A DNA stretch of 27,949 nt from Sphingomonadales bacterium. GTDB lineage: Bacteria > Pseudomonadota > Alphaproteobacteria > Sphingomonadales > Sphingomonadaceae. The notes under the pieces are model-generated. The model was not told the origin of the DNA. It ran no database searches and was given only the letters and a program-made list of their open reading frames with translations. This document shows, in pieces, positions 1-7,268 of this stretch. A program made the translations under genes and the position numbers. Every line of letters starts with the position of its first letter. Position 1 is the first letter of the stretch. Where the stretch lies: NCBI GenBank assembly GCA_024636595.1, contig JAGXGT010000155.1, positions 1-27,949 on the forward strand, read 5' to 3'.

Positions 1-824
1 GCTGTGAACACATAGGGGCGGCAAACCAGCCGCAATATTTCGAATTTCGGATGGTTGGAGACACAGAAGCCACCGACGGTGCCGACGCTTTTGCTGAACG
101 TGCCAATGATGAAATCGACATCGTCGATGACGCCCTGTGCCTCGCTGACACCGCGGCCGTTCTCGCCGATAAAGCCCATCGAGTGCGCTTCGTCGACCAG
201 CACCATCGCGCCGTTTTCCTTGCAGACGCGGACCATTTCGGTGAGCGGTGCGACATCGCCGAGCATCGAGTAGACGCCTTCGAGGACCACCAGCTTGCCG
301 GCTTCGGCGGGCAGGCGTTTCAGCCGTTTTTCCAGCGCTTCGACATCATTGTGGCGAAAGGCGACAACCTCGGCATTGCCCATTGCGCAGCCGTCATAGA
401 TGGACGCATGGCTGTCGATATCGAGAATGACATAGTCGCCCTTGCCCGCGAGCGTGGAGATGATCCCTAGATTCGCCTGATAGCCGGTGGAAAAGACCAT
501 CGCGTGGTCCATCGCGTAAAATTCCTTGAGCGCATCCTCGCAATCGCGGTGCAGGCTGTAGGTGCCGTTGAGCACCCGGCTGCCGGTGGTGCCGGAGCCA
601 AACTCTGCCAGCGCTTTCAGGCCTGCCTGACGCACATCGTCGTCAAAGGTCATGCCCATATAATTATAGGTGCCGAGGAGGATGGTTTCCTTGCCGTTGC
701 AGATCGCAACGGTCGGGGAGAGTACTTCCTCCATCACCAGCGAAAACGGGTCTTTGACCCCGGTCGCAAGGAGATTTTCGCGCTCTTGGATAAGGGGATC
801 GAATTTACTGAGAAGATCGGTCAT
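1..824 (-). CDS. spt: Serine palmitoyltransferase (partial, C-terminus beyond window)
   Basis: PLP-dependent alpha-oxoamine synthase that condenses serine with a palmitoyl thioester to 3-ketosphinganine, the first step of sphingolipid synthesis; cytosolic or membrane-associated. The first 274 residues are present and the C-terminal part (roughly 125 residues for a family length near 400) lies left of the window. Visible residues are His139 (stacks on PLP), Asp211 and His214 in the VDEAHS motif, and the Schiff-base Lys245 in GTFSKS. These sit exactly 20 positions before the equivalents I recall for the Sphingomonas paucimobilis enzyme (159, 231, 234, 265). That spacing favours SPT over the related KBL and BioF enzymes, as does the acyl carrier protein gene directly upstream. 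The start is an ATG at 824 with a weak GGAA box. Most of the spacer to acp is an inverted repeat that ends about 10 bases before this ATG. SPT is very likely; the exact thioester donor (acyl-ACP or acyl-CoA) is inferred. Confidence 0.93.
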   Translation of the reverse strand, partial: MTDLLSKFDPLIQERENLLATGVKDPFSLVMEEVLSPTVAICNGKETILLGTYNYMGMTFDDDVRQAGLKALAEFGSGTTGSRVLNGTYSLHRDCEDALKEFYAMDHAMVFSTGYQANLGIISTLAGKGDYVILDIDSHASIYDGCAMGNAEVVAFRHNDVEALEKRLKRLPAEAGKLVVLEGVYSMLGDVAPLTEMVRVCKENGAMVLVDEAHSMGFIGENGRGVSEAQGVIDDVDFIIGTFSKSVGTVGGFCVSNHPKFEILRLVCRPYVFT

Positions 825-833
825 TTTTTATTT

Positions 834-905
834 CCGTTCGTGCTGAGCCTGCCAACGTTCGAAACACCCGCTCGTGCGACCCTTCGACTGGCTCAGGGCG
901 AACGG
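834..905. repeat. Intergenic inverted repeat between acp and spt
   Basis: The arms CCGTTCGTGCTGAGCC (834-849) and GGCTCAGGGCGAACGG (890-905) pair over 16 positions with one mismatch and one G-U pair, around a 40-base loop. The element fills most of the spacer between the acp stop (916) and the spt start (824), so it would be transcribed inside the acp-spt message. The core resembles the GTTCG...CTGAGCC elements I know to recur in sphingomonad intergenic regions. It could act as a transcript-stabilising or attenuating hairpin, but that role is inference. Confidence 0.75.
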
Positions 906-915
906 GTGCCGGGCT

Positions 916-1161
916 CTAGCCGTCCGTCAACTTTGCAACGGCATCGGCGAGCTGGCCGACAGTCTCAATCTCGGCCTGCATGTTCATGGTGATGATGATA
1001 TCAAATTCATCTTCGACAGCGGCGACAAAGTCCATCACCGTCAGGCTGTCCCATTCGAGATCGCCCTGAAAGGTCGTGGTCGCCGACAGCTCGACGCCCT
1101 TATTATTGAACGGCCCGATCAGTTCGCTGATCTTCGCCATGATTTCTTCGCGATTTGCCAT
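916..1161 (-). CDS. Acyl carrier protein dedicated to sphingolipid synthesis
   Basis: Small acidic acyl carrier protein of 81 residues that would carry the acyl chain on a phosphopantetheine arm. The modification motif DSL is at residues 38-40, with Ser39 as the attachment site, preceded by a negatively charged stretch as in the family. ATG at 1161 is chosen because an AGGAAA box lies a few bases upstream and the protein then has normal ACP length; an open frame runs further upstream but adds non-ACP sequence. It is immediately upstream of spt on the same strand, the arrangement seen in sphingolipid-producing alphaproteobacteria such as Caulobacter. It most likely feeds fatty acyl groups to Spt rather than serving as the general fatty-acid ACP, which normally sits in the fab cluster. 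Confidence 0.9.
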   Translation of the reverse strand: MANREEIMAKISELIGPFNNKGVELSATTTFQGDLEWDSLTVMDFVAAVEDEFDIIITMNMQAEIETVGQLADAVAKLTDG

Positions 1162-1286
1162 ATAATGCTTTCCTAGTGTCATTGGCCAAATAGCCTTGCT
1201 TGACCTTTGCCAAGGGATGCGCCCCATTGGCAAGCGAATAAGGCGCAAAAGCGGCATCAGCTTGCCCAAATCGGTCGATTGTGTCA

Positions 1287-1298
1287 CTTTCGCGAAAG
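1287..1298. promoter_or_regulatory. Perfect 12-base palindrome upstream of the PycTM-like gene
   Basis: CTTTCGCGAAAG is a perfect palindrome ending 15 bases before the chosen start at 1314, in the region between divergent acp and the PycTM-like gene. It could be an operator half-site pair for a dimeric regulator. The sequence shows only the symmetry; a regulatory role is a guess. Confidence 0.3.
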
Positions 1299-1313
1299 CT
1301 TCGGGGGATGGAC

Positions 1314-1832
1314 ATGGTTGAAGAGAGAAAATGGCCGGATGATGCGGTCTACGCGCTGCGGACGACCCAGCAACATCATGTCCAGCTAAGCATGATGGCC
1401 GACCATAAAGCCAATATGCTGATCGGTGCCACGTTCATCGTATTTACCCTGGCTATCGGACAGAGCAAGACCGGCGACCTGTCCATTCCACTGTTGATCC
1501 TGGCAATTGCCGCCTTTGCGTCCGCTGGCCTGGCGGCGATCGCGGTCATGCCGGCGTTCACCCCGCGCAAAGATGGGCCAACCAACATGCTGTTTTTCGG
1601 CGGGTTTAGCAGCCTGTCGGAAGAGGAATTTGTCGAACGCCTGCTGAGCGAGGAGTTCCAGACCCAGGAATCGGTTTACCGCGCTATGTTGCGCGACATC
1701 TATCAGATGGGGACCATATTGGGTCGCAAGAAATACCGGTTTCTCGGCTGGGCTTATCGTGTGTTTCTGATCGGTTTGACGCTTACCTTCATCACTTACG
1801 TTTACGAGCAATTCGCCGGGCCAATCCTCTGA
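1314..1832 (+). CDS. PycTM-like membrane protein (Pycsar effector family, DUF5706)
   Basis: A 172-residue inner-membrane protein with three predicted helices: about 35-50, 57-80 and 147-165. The conserved ADHKAN block (29-34) just before helix 1, the NMLFFGGF segment (91-98), and the RDIYQMG...KKYRFLGWAYRVF region (127-151) before helix 3 match the PycTM/DUF5706 pattern as I know it. In Pycsar defence systems such proteins are gated by cCMP or cUMP and disrupt the membrane, but they are normally encoded next to a uridylate or cytidylate cyclase; none is visible here. ATG 1314 is preferred because GGGGGA (1303-1308) sits 5 bases upstream; ATG 1308 and GTG 1281 are in-frame alternatives. It converges on the SDR gene with only six bases between stop codons. 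The family assignment is fairly secure. A defence role is doubtful without a cyclase; a housekeeping membrane function is equally possible. Confidence 0.75.
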   Translation: MVEERKWPDDAVYALRTTQQHHVQLSMMADHKANMLIGATFIVFTLAIGQSKTGDLSIPLLILAIAAFASAGLAAIAVMPAFTPRKDGPTNMLFFGGFSSLSEEEFVERLLSEEFQTQESVYRAMLRDIYQMGTILGRKKYRFLGWAYRVFLIGLTLTFITYVYEQFAGPIL

Positions 1833-1838
1833 ACTCCA

Positions 1839-2771
1839 TCACATCCAGTCGTTCTGGCGATACCAGTTTGCGGTATCCTTGAGCCCTTGAAGCGTATCGA
1901 TCTGCGCTTGCCATAGCTGCGTTGGCAGACGCTTTTGCGGATCGATCGTCCAGTCATCATGGCAGAAATAGTTGACCCGGTCGGCGGTGAGCTTGGCCTT
2001 GTCGCCGCGCGCCAGACGATCAGCCATGGCGCCCAAGCGAAGCAATGATTTGGGCACGCCAACCGCAGCAACGCGTTTGCCCATCGCCCAGCCAATCGCC
2101 TTGGCAAAACTCTCCTGCGTCCAGCCGCCCGGCTTGCCGTCATCGACCTCGAAAATCTGCGCCGTAAAATCTTCCTCGTCAGGCAACAGTGCCAGCAGCG
2201 CGCGGCACAGGTCCTGGACATGGATAACCGACAAGCGGCCATCGGCATCCGGGGGCATGGTGACAAATCCAAGTCTGGCCATTTTGAATAGTTCGAGAAA
2301 CTCGCCGTCGCCAGGACCGTAAACCGCCGGAGGCCGGATGATTGTCCAGTCGAGTCCGCTGGTCGCGACAATTTTTTCCGCCTTGGCCTTGGTCTCGCCG
2401 TAGATCGACAGCTGCGGCTGGGTCGCGGCAAGGGATGAGACGTGGATGAAGCGTTTGGTACCGGCTTGCTTGGCGGCTTCCACGATCGCCAGAGTGCCAT
2501 CGATATTACCGGCTTCGAACCCGCGTCTGTCCGGGGCATTGACGACGCCAGCAATGTGCAAAGTCATATCCGCACCGTTGCACAGCTTGGTGAGACTGTT
2601 CTGGTCGTCCAGTGCGCCGCGCACCCATGTGACACCGGGGCGGTCGTCCTGCCTGCGACGGGTCAATGCGCGCACGTCATATCCCTGCTGAACGGACAGA
2701 TCGAGCATCCGGCTACCGACAAAACCGGTTGCGCCGGTGATCGCGATTGTTTTTTGAACGGATCCAGCCAT
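1839..2771 (-). CDS. NAD(P)-dependent epimerase/dehydratase family reductase (CerR-like candidate)
   Basis: Extended short-chain dehydrogenase of 310 residues. The N-terminal Rossmann motif GATGFVG (13-19) binds NAD(P), and the active-site pair is Tyr124-x3-Lys128 (YGETK), followed by the RPPAVYGPGD element typical of extended SDRs. ATG 2771 is chosen because it lies five bases after the proB stop and directly precedes the Rossmann strand. The gene is the last of obgE-proB-SDR and lies two genes from acp-spt. In Caulobacter the gene next to spt-acp, cerR, is an SDR of this broad type that reduces the 3-keto group in ceramide synthesis, so a ketosphinganine or ketoceramide reductase role is plausible here. 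The alternative is an NDUFA9-like or sugar-nucleotide SDR. SDR family is certain; the substrate is inferred from neighbourhood only. Confidence 0.85.
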   Translation of the reverse strand: MAGSVQKTIAITGATGFVGSRMLDLSVQQGYDVRALTRRRQDDRPGVTWVRGALDDQNSLTKLCNGADMTLHIAGVVNAPDRRGFEAGNIDGTLAIVEAAKQAGTKRFIHVSSLAATQPQLSIYGETKAKAEKIVATSGLDWTIIRPPAVYGPGDGEFLELFKMARLGFVTMPPDADGRLSVIHVQDLCRALLALLPDEEDFTAQIFEVDDGKPGGWTQESFAKAIGWAMGKRVAAVGVPKSLLRLGAMADRLARGDKAKLTADRVNYFCHDDWTIDPQKRLPTQLWQAQIDTLQGLKDTANWYRQNDWM

Positions 2772-2776
2772 GGTGA

Positions 2777-3886
2777 CTAGACCAGCACCATCTGGTTCCG
2801 GTGAACGACTGCGCTGCGTGGGGCATAGCCTAGCAATGCTTCCAGCTCCGAACTGCGGCGACCAATGATCTTGGCGCAATCGAGCGCGTCATATTCGGCC
2901 AGTCCGCGGGCGATGGTCAGCCCGTCTGCGTCGTTGATCTCGATCACATCGCTGCGCTCAAATTGCCCGTCGATCGTGATGATGCCGGCCGCGAGCAAGC
3001 TGCCGCCCGATTGCAGGGCTGCTACCGCTCCGGCGTCGATCGTGATCGTCCCCGCCGAGGTAAGTCGCCCGCCGAGCCAGGATTTGCGGGCATTGGCACC
3101 GTCACCAGCCTTGAACAGTGTGCCGACATTGGTGAGGGCATAGCGTTCCAGCGGATGCTCTTCGCGTCCCGAGATGATAGACAGCTCAATGCCGGCAAGA
3201 TTGGCAATTTTTGCTGCTTCGAGCTTCGACGTCATCCCGCCCGACCCAAGGCCGGAGGACGAACTGCCGTCCGCCATGGCAAGGATCGAATCATCGACGG
3301 ATTCGACGATGCCGATAAATTGTCCGTGGGTTTCGACGTCTGGTCTGCGATCATAGAGACCGTCGATATCGGATAGCAGCAGCACCCGGTCGGCACCGGC
3401 TGCCTGGGCCACCCGCGCGGCGAGCCGGTCATTGTCGCCAAAGCGGATTTCGTCGGTGGCGACGCTGTCATTTTCGTTGATCACGGCGATGGCGCGATGC
3501 TCGAGCAGTTTTTCGAGCGTGGCAGTGGCGTTGAGATAGCGCTTGCGGTCTTCGAGATCATCGAGTGTAAGCAGCATCTGGGCGGCGGCTATCTGATGCT
3601 CTGCCAGAAGCTCCGACCACAGGCTACTCAAGGCGATCTGGCCGACCGAAGCCGCTGCCTGGGCGTCCGCCAGACTGGCGCGACCGCCATGGTCAAGGCC
3701 CAGCTTGCGCGCGCCGAGCGCGATCGAGCCTGAGGAAACGATAATGACCTTGTCGCCCGCCTGATGGCGTTTGGCGATATCGGCAACCAGCGTTTTCAGC
3801 CAGGCCCGACGGGCTTGCCCGTCCTCGCCCACAAGCAGCGAAGAGCCGACCTTGACGACAATCGTCTCCCGCTTTGCGGCATTCAC
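2777..3886 (-). CDS. proB: Glutamate 5-kinase
   Basis: Phosphorylates L-glutamate with ATP to gamma-glutamyl phosphate, the first step of proline synthesis; cytosolic. The 369-residue product has the amino-acid kinase fold at about 8-260, with the VVKVGSS loop (10-16), SSGSIALG (51-58) and the glutamate-binding stretch NENDSV...FGDND (137-153). A C-terminal PUA domain follows (about 284-358), so this is the full-length feedback-regulated type. The start is GTG 3886, overlapping the obgE stop as GTGA, which implies translational coupling; an ATG at 3882 is out of frame. The partner gene proA is not in the window. Assignment is secure. Confidence 0.96.
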   Translation of the reverse strand: MNAAKRETIVVKVGSSLLVGEDGQARRAWLKTLVADIAKRHQAGDKVIIVSSGSIALGARKLGLDHGGRASLADAQAAASVGQIALSSLWSELLAEHQIAAAQMLLTLDDLEDRKRYLNATATLEKLLEHRAIAVINENDSVATDEIRFGDNDRLAARVAQAAGADRVLLLSDIDGLYDRRPDVETHGQFIGIVESVDDSILAMADGSSSSGLGSGGMTSKLEAAKIANLAGIELSIISGREEHPLERYALTNVGTLFKAGDGANARKSWLGGRLTSAGTITIDAGAVAALQSGGSLLAAGIITIDGQFERSDVIEINDADGLTIARGLAEYDALDCAKIIGRRSSELEALLGYAPRSAVVHRNQMVLV

Positions 3887-4947
3887 AGCGGCGACCAGTC
3901 CTTGGCTTTATCCTCTTCATCCGAGGCTTGTGTTGGCTGGCCTTTGCGTTCTATCGAACTATTTTCGCCGACCGCTTCGAGGATTTTGTCGAGCGCTGCA
4001 TCCAGTCCCTCGCCAGTGGCACCCGATACCGGCAGGACATGTTCGGCACCGGCGGCGCGCAATTGATCGGCGATGTCAGCCATCAGCTCATCGTCCAGCA
4101 AATCTGCTTTGTTCAGCGCCAGTATCTGCGGTTTCTCGGACAGTCCGCCGCCATATTTCTCCAGTTCCTTGCTAACCGTTTTCCAGGCTTTCACCGGATC
4201 ATCACCGGTCGCGTCGATGAGATGCAGCAATATCTTGCACCGCTCGATATGCCCCAAAAAGCGGTCGCCAATGCCCGCTCCGTCGGCTGCGCCCTCGATC
4301 AGGCCGGGAATATCGGCGAGCACGAATTCACGCGCCTTGTGCCGAACGACGCCTAGCTGCGGATGGATGGTGGTGAACGGATAGGCGCCGACCTTGGCAC
4401 CGGCGTTGGTCACCTTGTTGATCAGCGTCGATTTGCCGGCATTGGGGAGACCAACCAGGCCCGCATCGGCAATCAGTTTGAGCCGCAACCAGACGCCCGC
4501 TTCTTCACCAAGTTCGCCGGGTTGGTGCTGGCGCGGAGCGCGGTTGGTCGAGCTTTTATAGCTGGCATTACCGCGTCCGCCAATTCCGCCTTCGAGGAAG
4601 GTCGCGCGCTGGCCCTCTTGGGTGAAATCGAGCAGGACATGTTCCTTGTCCTCTGACAAGATCTGTGTGCCTACGGGCACCTTGACCACGAGATCTTCGC
4701 CGCCGGCACCGGTCCGGTTGCGTCCAGCGCCACCTTTGCCGCGCGGGGCTTTGAAATGCTGGGCATAGCGAAAGTCGATCAGCGTGTTGAGGCCTTCGAC
4801 CGCCAGAAAGACGATATCGCCCCCTTTGCCGCCATTGCCGCCGTCGGGACCGCCATATTGAATATATTTTTCGCGCCGGAAACTGACAGCGCCAGGCCCG
4901 CCCTGACCAGAGCTGACATAGATTTTGGCTTGATCCAAGAAATGCAT
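3883..4947 (-). CDS. obgE: Obg family GTPase (ribosome assembly)
   Basis: Essential GTPase acting in 50S ribosome maturation and stress control. The 354-residue protein has the glycine-rich Obg fold at residues 1-158 (repeated GG/PDGGNGGKGG elements) and then a GTPase domain: G1 GLPNAGKST (166-174), G3 ADIPG (211-215), G4 NKAD (279-282) and G5 SGATGEG (308-314). There is no C-terminal OCT domain; the protein ends in an acidic/lysine-rich tail, as in many proteobacteria. It is the first gene of obgE-proB-SDR, and its stop overlaps the proB start. ATG 4947 begins the canonical MxFLDQAKI N-terminus although no strong Shine-Dalgarno sequence precedes it. The usual partners rplU-rpmA are not adjacent. 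Confidence 0.97.
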   Translation of the reverse strand: MHFLDQAKIYVSSGQGGPGAVSFRREKYIQYGGPDGGNGGKGGDIVFLAVEGLNTLIDFRYAQHFKAPRGKGGAGRNRTGAGGEDLVVKVPVGTQILSEDKEHVLLDFTQEGQRATFLEGGIGGRGNASYKSSTNRAPRQHQPGELGEEAGVWLRLKLIADAGLVGLPNAGKSTLINKVTNAGAKVGAYPFTTIHPQLGVVRHKAREFVLADIPGLIEGAADGAGIGDRFLGHIERCKILLHLIDATGDDPVKAWKTVSKELEKYGGGLSEKPQILALNKADLLDDELMADIADQLRAAGAEHVLPVSGATGEGLDAALDKILEAVGENSSIERKGQPTQASDEEDKAKDWSPL

Positions 4948-5036
4948 GTTGCAGCATTTAGGGATTTGATGCGGGAAAGGCTAGGCTTTGCTACAATATA
5001 AAGACATCGCCTGCCTGTGCGGTTCGCGAGACCGGT

Positions 5037-5792
5037 CTATATGCTCAGACCACCATCCACCGCAAAGGCTGCGCCAGTGGCGAATTTGCTCTCGTCGGAG
5101 GCCAGATAGACCACGAGATGCGCTGCATCATCCGGTTCCCCCATATGACCGACCGGTTGAGCCAGTTTGAACAGTTCTTCGGTTTCGGCAGGATTGGGCG
5201 TTCCGTCGATTACGCTGCGCACATTGGGCGTCATGATCGTGCCTGGCAGCACAGCGTTTACCCGGACGCCGTTTTTCTCGCGCGCGCAGTATAACGCGAT
5301 GGATTTGGTCAGCATCGGAATCGCCGCCTTGGCACTGTTATAAGCGACCAGGTCGGCGCTGGCGTTGATCGCGGCGGCGGAAGAAAAATTGATTATTGAG
5401 CCGCCGGTCTTGCTCATCAGTGGCAGCGCCGCCTTGCAGCCCAGAAAAATCGAATCGACATCGACAGTGTAGCAGCGCCGGAAATCTTCGTAGCTGACGT
5501 CGGCGATAGAACCGAATACCGTGACAGCAGCATTGTTCACCAGCACGTCCAGCCGACCGTACGTTGCTTCGACATGGGCAATTACCTCAGCCCAGCGATC
5601 GGGATTGGTTACGTCCTGTTCCAGAAAATCGACATGGTCGCCCAGTTCCGCTGCGGTTGCCGCTCCGGCTTCCGCATTGTGATCGGTTATCAGCACCCGC
5701 GCACCTTCTTCGACCAATCGCCGTGCGGAGGCCTTGCCGAGCCCCATCGCGCCACCGGTCAACAATATAATCTTGTCCTGCACCCGTCCCAT
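5037..5792 (-). CDS. Classical short-chain dehydrogenase/reductase
   Basis: A 251-residue NAD(P)-dependent oxidoreductase, probably oxidising or reducing a secondary alcohol/ketone. Cofactor motif TGGAMGLG (12-19), structural NNAA (86-89), and catalytic Ser138, Tyr151 and Lys155 (YNSAK) are all present. Asp37 at the end of the second strand suggests NAD(H) preference. The C-terminal GxxxAVDGG motif is intact. The closest named relatives by feel are cyclopentanol or 3-hydroxysteroid dehydrogenase-type enzymes, but the substrate cannot be read. ATG 5792 follows AAGGAG with good spacing. It lies 46 bases downstream of the Rieske gene on the same strand, so it may oxidise an alcohol or diol made by that oxygenase. 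Confidence 0.92.
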   Translation of the reverse strand: MGRVQDKIILLTGGAMGLGKASARRLVEEGARVLITDHNAEAGAATAAELGDHVDFLEQDVTNPDRWAEVIAHVEATYGRLDVLVNNAAVTVFGSIADVSYEDFRRCYTVDVDSIFLGCKAALPLMSKTGGSIINFSSAAAINASADLVAYNSAKAAIPMLTKSIALYCAREKNGVRVNAVLPGTIMTPNVRSVIDGTPNPAETEELFKLAQPVGHMGEPDDAAHLVVYLASDESKFATGAAFAVDGGLSI

Positions 5793-5838
5793 CGCTGCTC
5801 CTTGTCCCCGGCTGGCACCGGTGTCGTCCTTTATAAGA

Positions 5839-7140
5839 TTACTCAGCGGCTTCCAGCTGTTCCATCTCGGTGACGCGCGGATCGTTGGGATAGATCCACT
5901 CCTCGCCGATCACCTGTTCGACGGCGAGATGTTCCGGTACCCGGTTCAGGCCGATCATCTTGTCGCAATTCTGATGAAAGCTGTAGATGCGCGCTTCCTG
6001 ATAGCTAAGCGGGACGCTCTTGAAGCCGTCGCTTTCCATCGATTTCTGGATCATCTCGCCAAATTGCGTATCCTCGAGGATGATCGGCGACATGTCGCGG
6101 CCATTCGGCTTGCTCGCGTCGGGCACGGTCCAGAGATCCGGTGCCGGTCCGTCGCCCCAGTCCATCGCCATCGTCACCAGTTCCAGCCGGGTGGTATTGA
6201 GCGATGTGGGCCAGAAGATCAGCGGCGGGACGAAATAATTGCTCAGCGGCGAGACCCAGTTCGGGAACATTGTGTAGCTTTGGGTGCAGGTCCGGCCGAA
6301 TTCGCCGACCCCTTCGATCTCCTGCCAGTTGGGCGGACTGTCGATGGCGCGGACATGCTCGCGGTCGGTTTGTTGGGGGGCGGGGGCCAGCATCCGGGCA
6401 TGGCCGTTCGGATAGAGCGTGTTCACATTGCGTTTGCTGTCGACCAGCGGCGAGACGGTTTCCGGATGGATGAAGGGCACATGATAGACCTCCATATTGG
6501 CCTCCATCGCGACCTTCCAGTTACACTTCAGGTCAAAGCTGTGGCGCGCCGCCAGCCGGATCTTGTCAAAGCGGAACTCTTTCCACTCGTCCCAGACCGG
6601 GCCCAGCCATTGCTTGAGCGGCATCGCCTCTTCATCGAAATTCACGAAGATCAGATTGCCCAGCCGCTCGCATTTGACCGGAATCAGGCTGCGGCAGGAC
6701 ATGTCGAATTCGGGTCCGAAATCCTGCTTTTCCGGAACGCCGACCAGAGTACCATCGGTCTTGTAGGTCCAGTTGTGATAGCCGCACATCAGCCGCGGTG
6801 CCTTGCCCTTTTCTTCGGTAACCACCGGCGCGCCGCGGTGACGGCAGGTGTTGTAAAAGGCGCGGACTTCACCATCCATGCCGTGGACAATGATGATCGG
6901 ATCACCGACCTGTTCCCATTTCATGAAACAGCCGGGCTCCGGCACTTCATCGATATGGGCAGCGAACAGCCAGCTTTTCTTCCAGAGATATTGCTGTTCG
7001 AGATCGTAATATTCCTGACTGGTATAGCGGCCAGCCGGCAGGTCGGGGAGATGGGGGAAGCCTTGGGGCGGGGCAGTGCGCGATGCTTCCCACTCCATCA
7101 GGCGCTTCATCTGATCGATATAGGCAGCATCCATCGGCAT
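5839..7140 (-). CDS. Rieske non-heme iron oxygenase, alpha (catalytic) subunit
   Basis: A 433-residue oxygenase component that would hydroxylate or demethylate a substrate using O2 and electrons from a separate reductase. The Rieske [2Fe-2S] ligands are Cys99, His101, Cys119 and His122 (C-x-H-x17-C-x2-H). The mononuclear iron site shows His220 and His225 in the YHVPFIH segment. At the position of the usual bridging Asp (three before the first His) there is Glu217, which is uncommon. ATG 7140 is chosen because a GGGAG box lies about 7 bases upstream and everything further upstream is proline/arginine-rich non-coding-like sequence; ATG 7134 is also possible. No beta subunit, ferredoxin or reductase gene is adjacent, so electrons must come from elsewhere, and an alpha-only enzyme is likely. 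The SDR follows 46 bases downstream. Substrate unknown. Confidence 0.93.
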   Translation of the reverse strand: MPMDAAYIDQMKRLMEWEASRTAPPQGFPHLPDLPAGRYTSQEYYDLEQQYLWKKSWLFAAHIDEVPEPGCFMKWEQVGDPIIIVHGMDGEVRAFYNTCRHRGAPVVTEEKGKAPRLMCGYHNWTYKTDGTLVGVPEKQDFGPEFDMSCRSLIPVKCERLGNLIFVNFDEEAMPLKQWLGPVWDEWKEFRFDKIRLAARHSFDLKCNWKVAMEANMEVYHVPFIHPETVSPLVDSKRNVNTLYPNGHARMLAPAPQQTDREHVRAIDSPPNWQEIEGVGEFGRTCTQSYTMFPNWVSPLSNYFVPPLIFWPTSLNTTRLELVTMAMDWGDGPAPDLWTVPDASKPNGRDMSPIILEDTQFGEMIQKSMESDGFKSVPLSYQEARIYSFHQNCDKMIGLNRVPEHLAVEQVIGEEWIYPNDPRVTEMEQLEAAE

Positions 7141-7234
7141 CCATATTCTCCCTCTTCGCCGGGTTGGTCGCATGGGGCAGGGGCCAAGTCGATTGGCAAA
7201 TATGATAGACGGCGGAGGAGGGGGAGGCGGTCGT

Positions 7235-7240
7235 ATTATA
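7235..7240 (-). promoter_or_regulatory. Possible -10 element for the Rieske-SDR pair
   Basis: On the minus strand a perfect TATAAT hexamer lies about 95 bases upstream of the Rieske start, in the 128-base gap after the serine hydrolase gene. No good -35 hexamer is found at 16-18 bases, so this is a weak prediction. If real, the Rieske and SDR genes could be expressed separately from the upstream Mo-enzyme and hydrolase genes. Confidence 0.25.
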
Positions 7241-7254
7241 TCCAATGCCGTGGA

Positions 7255-7267
7255 CCTGAGCCTGTCG
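7255..7267. repeat. Degenerate copy of the sphingomonad intergenic repeat core
   Basis: CCTGAGCCTGTCG differs by one base from the corresponding stretch in the arm of the inverted repeat at 834-905 (CCTGAGCCAGTCG on the other strand). It abuts the stop codon of the serine hydrolase gene. No matching second arm is obvious, so it may be a remnant or a chance match. Confidence 0.35.
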
Positions 7268-7268
7268 G

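Noticed and set aside
1802..2554. A 250-codon minus-strand frame overlapping the SDR at 1839-2771
   Set aside because: Ser/Arg/Pro-rich shadow in another frame of the SDR gene, which carries the Rossmann and YxxxK motifs.
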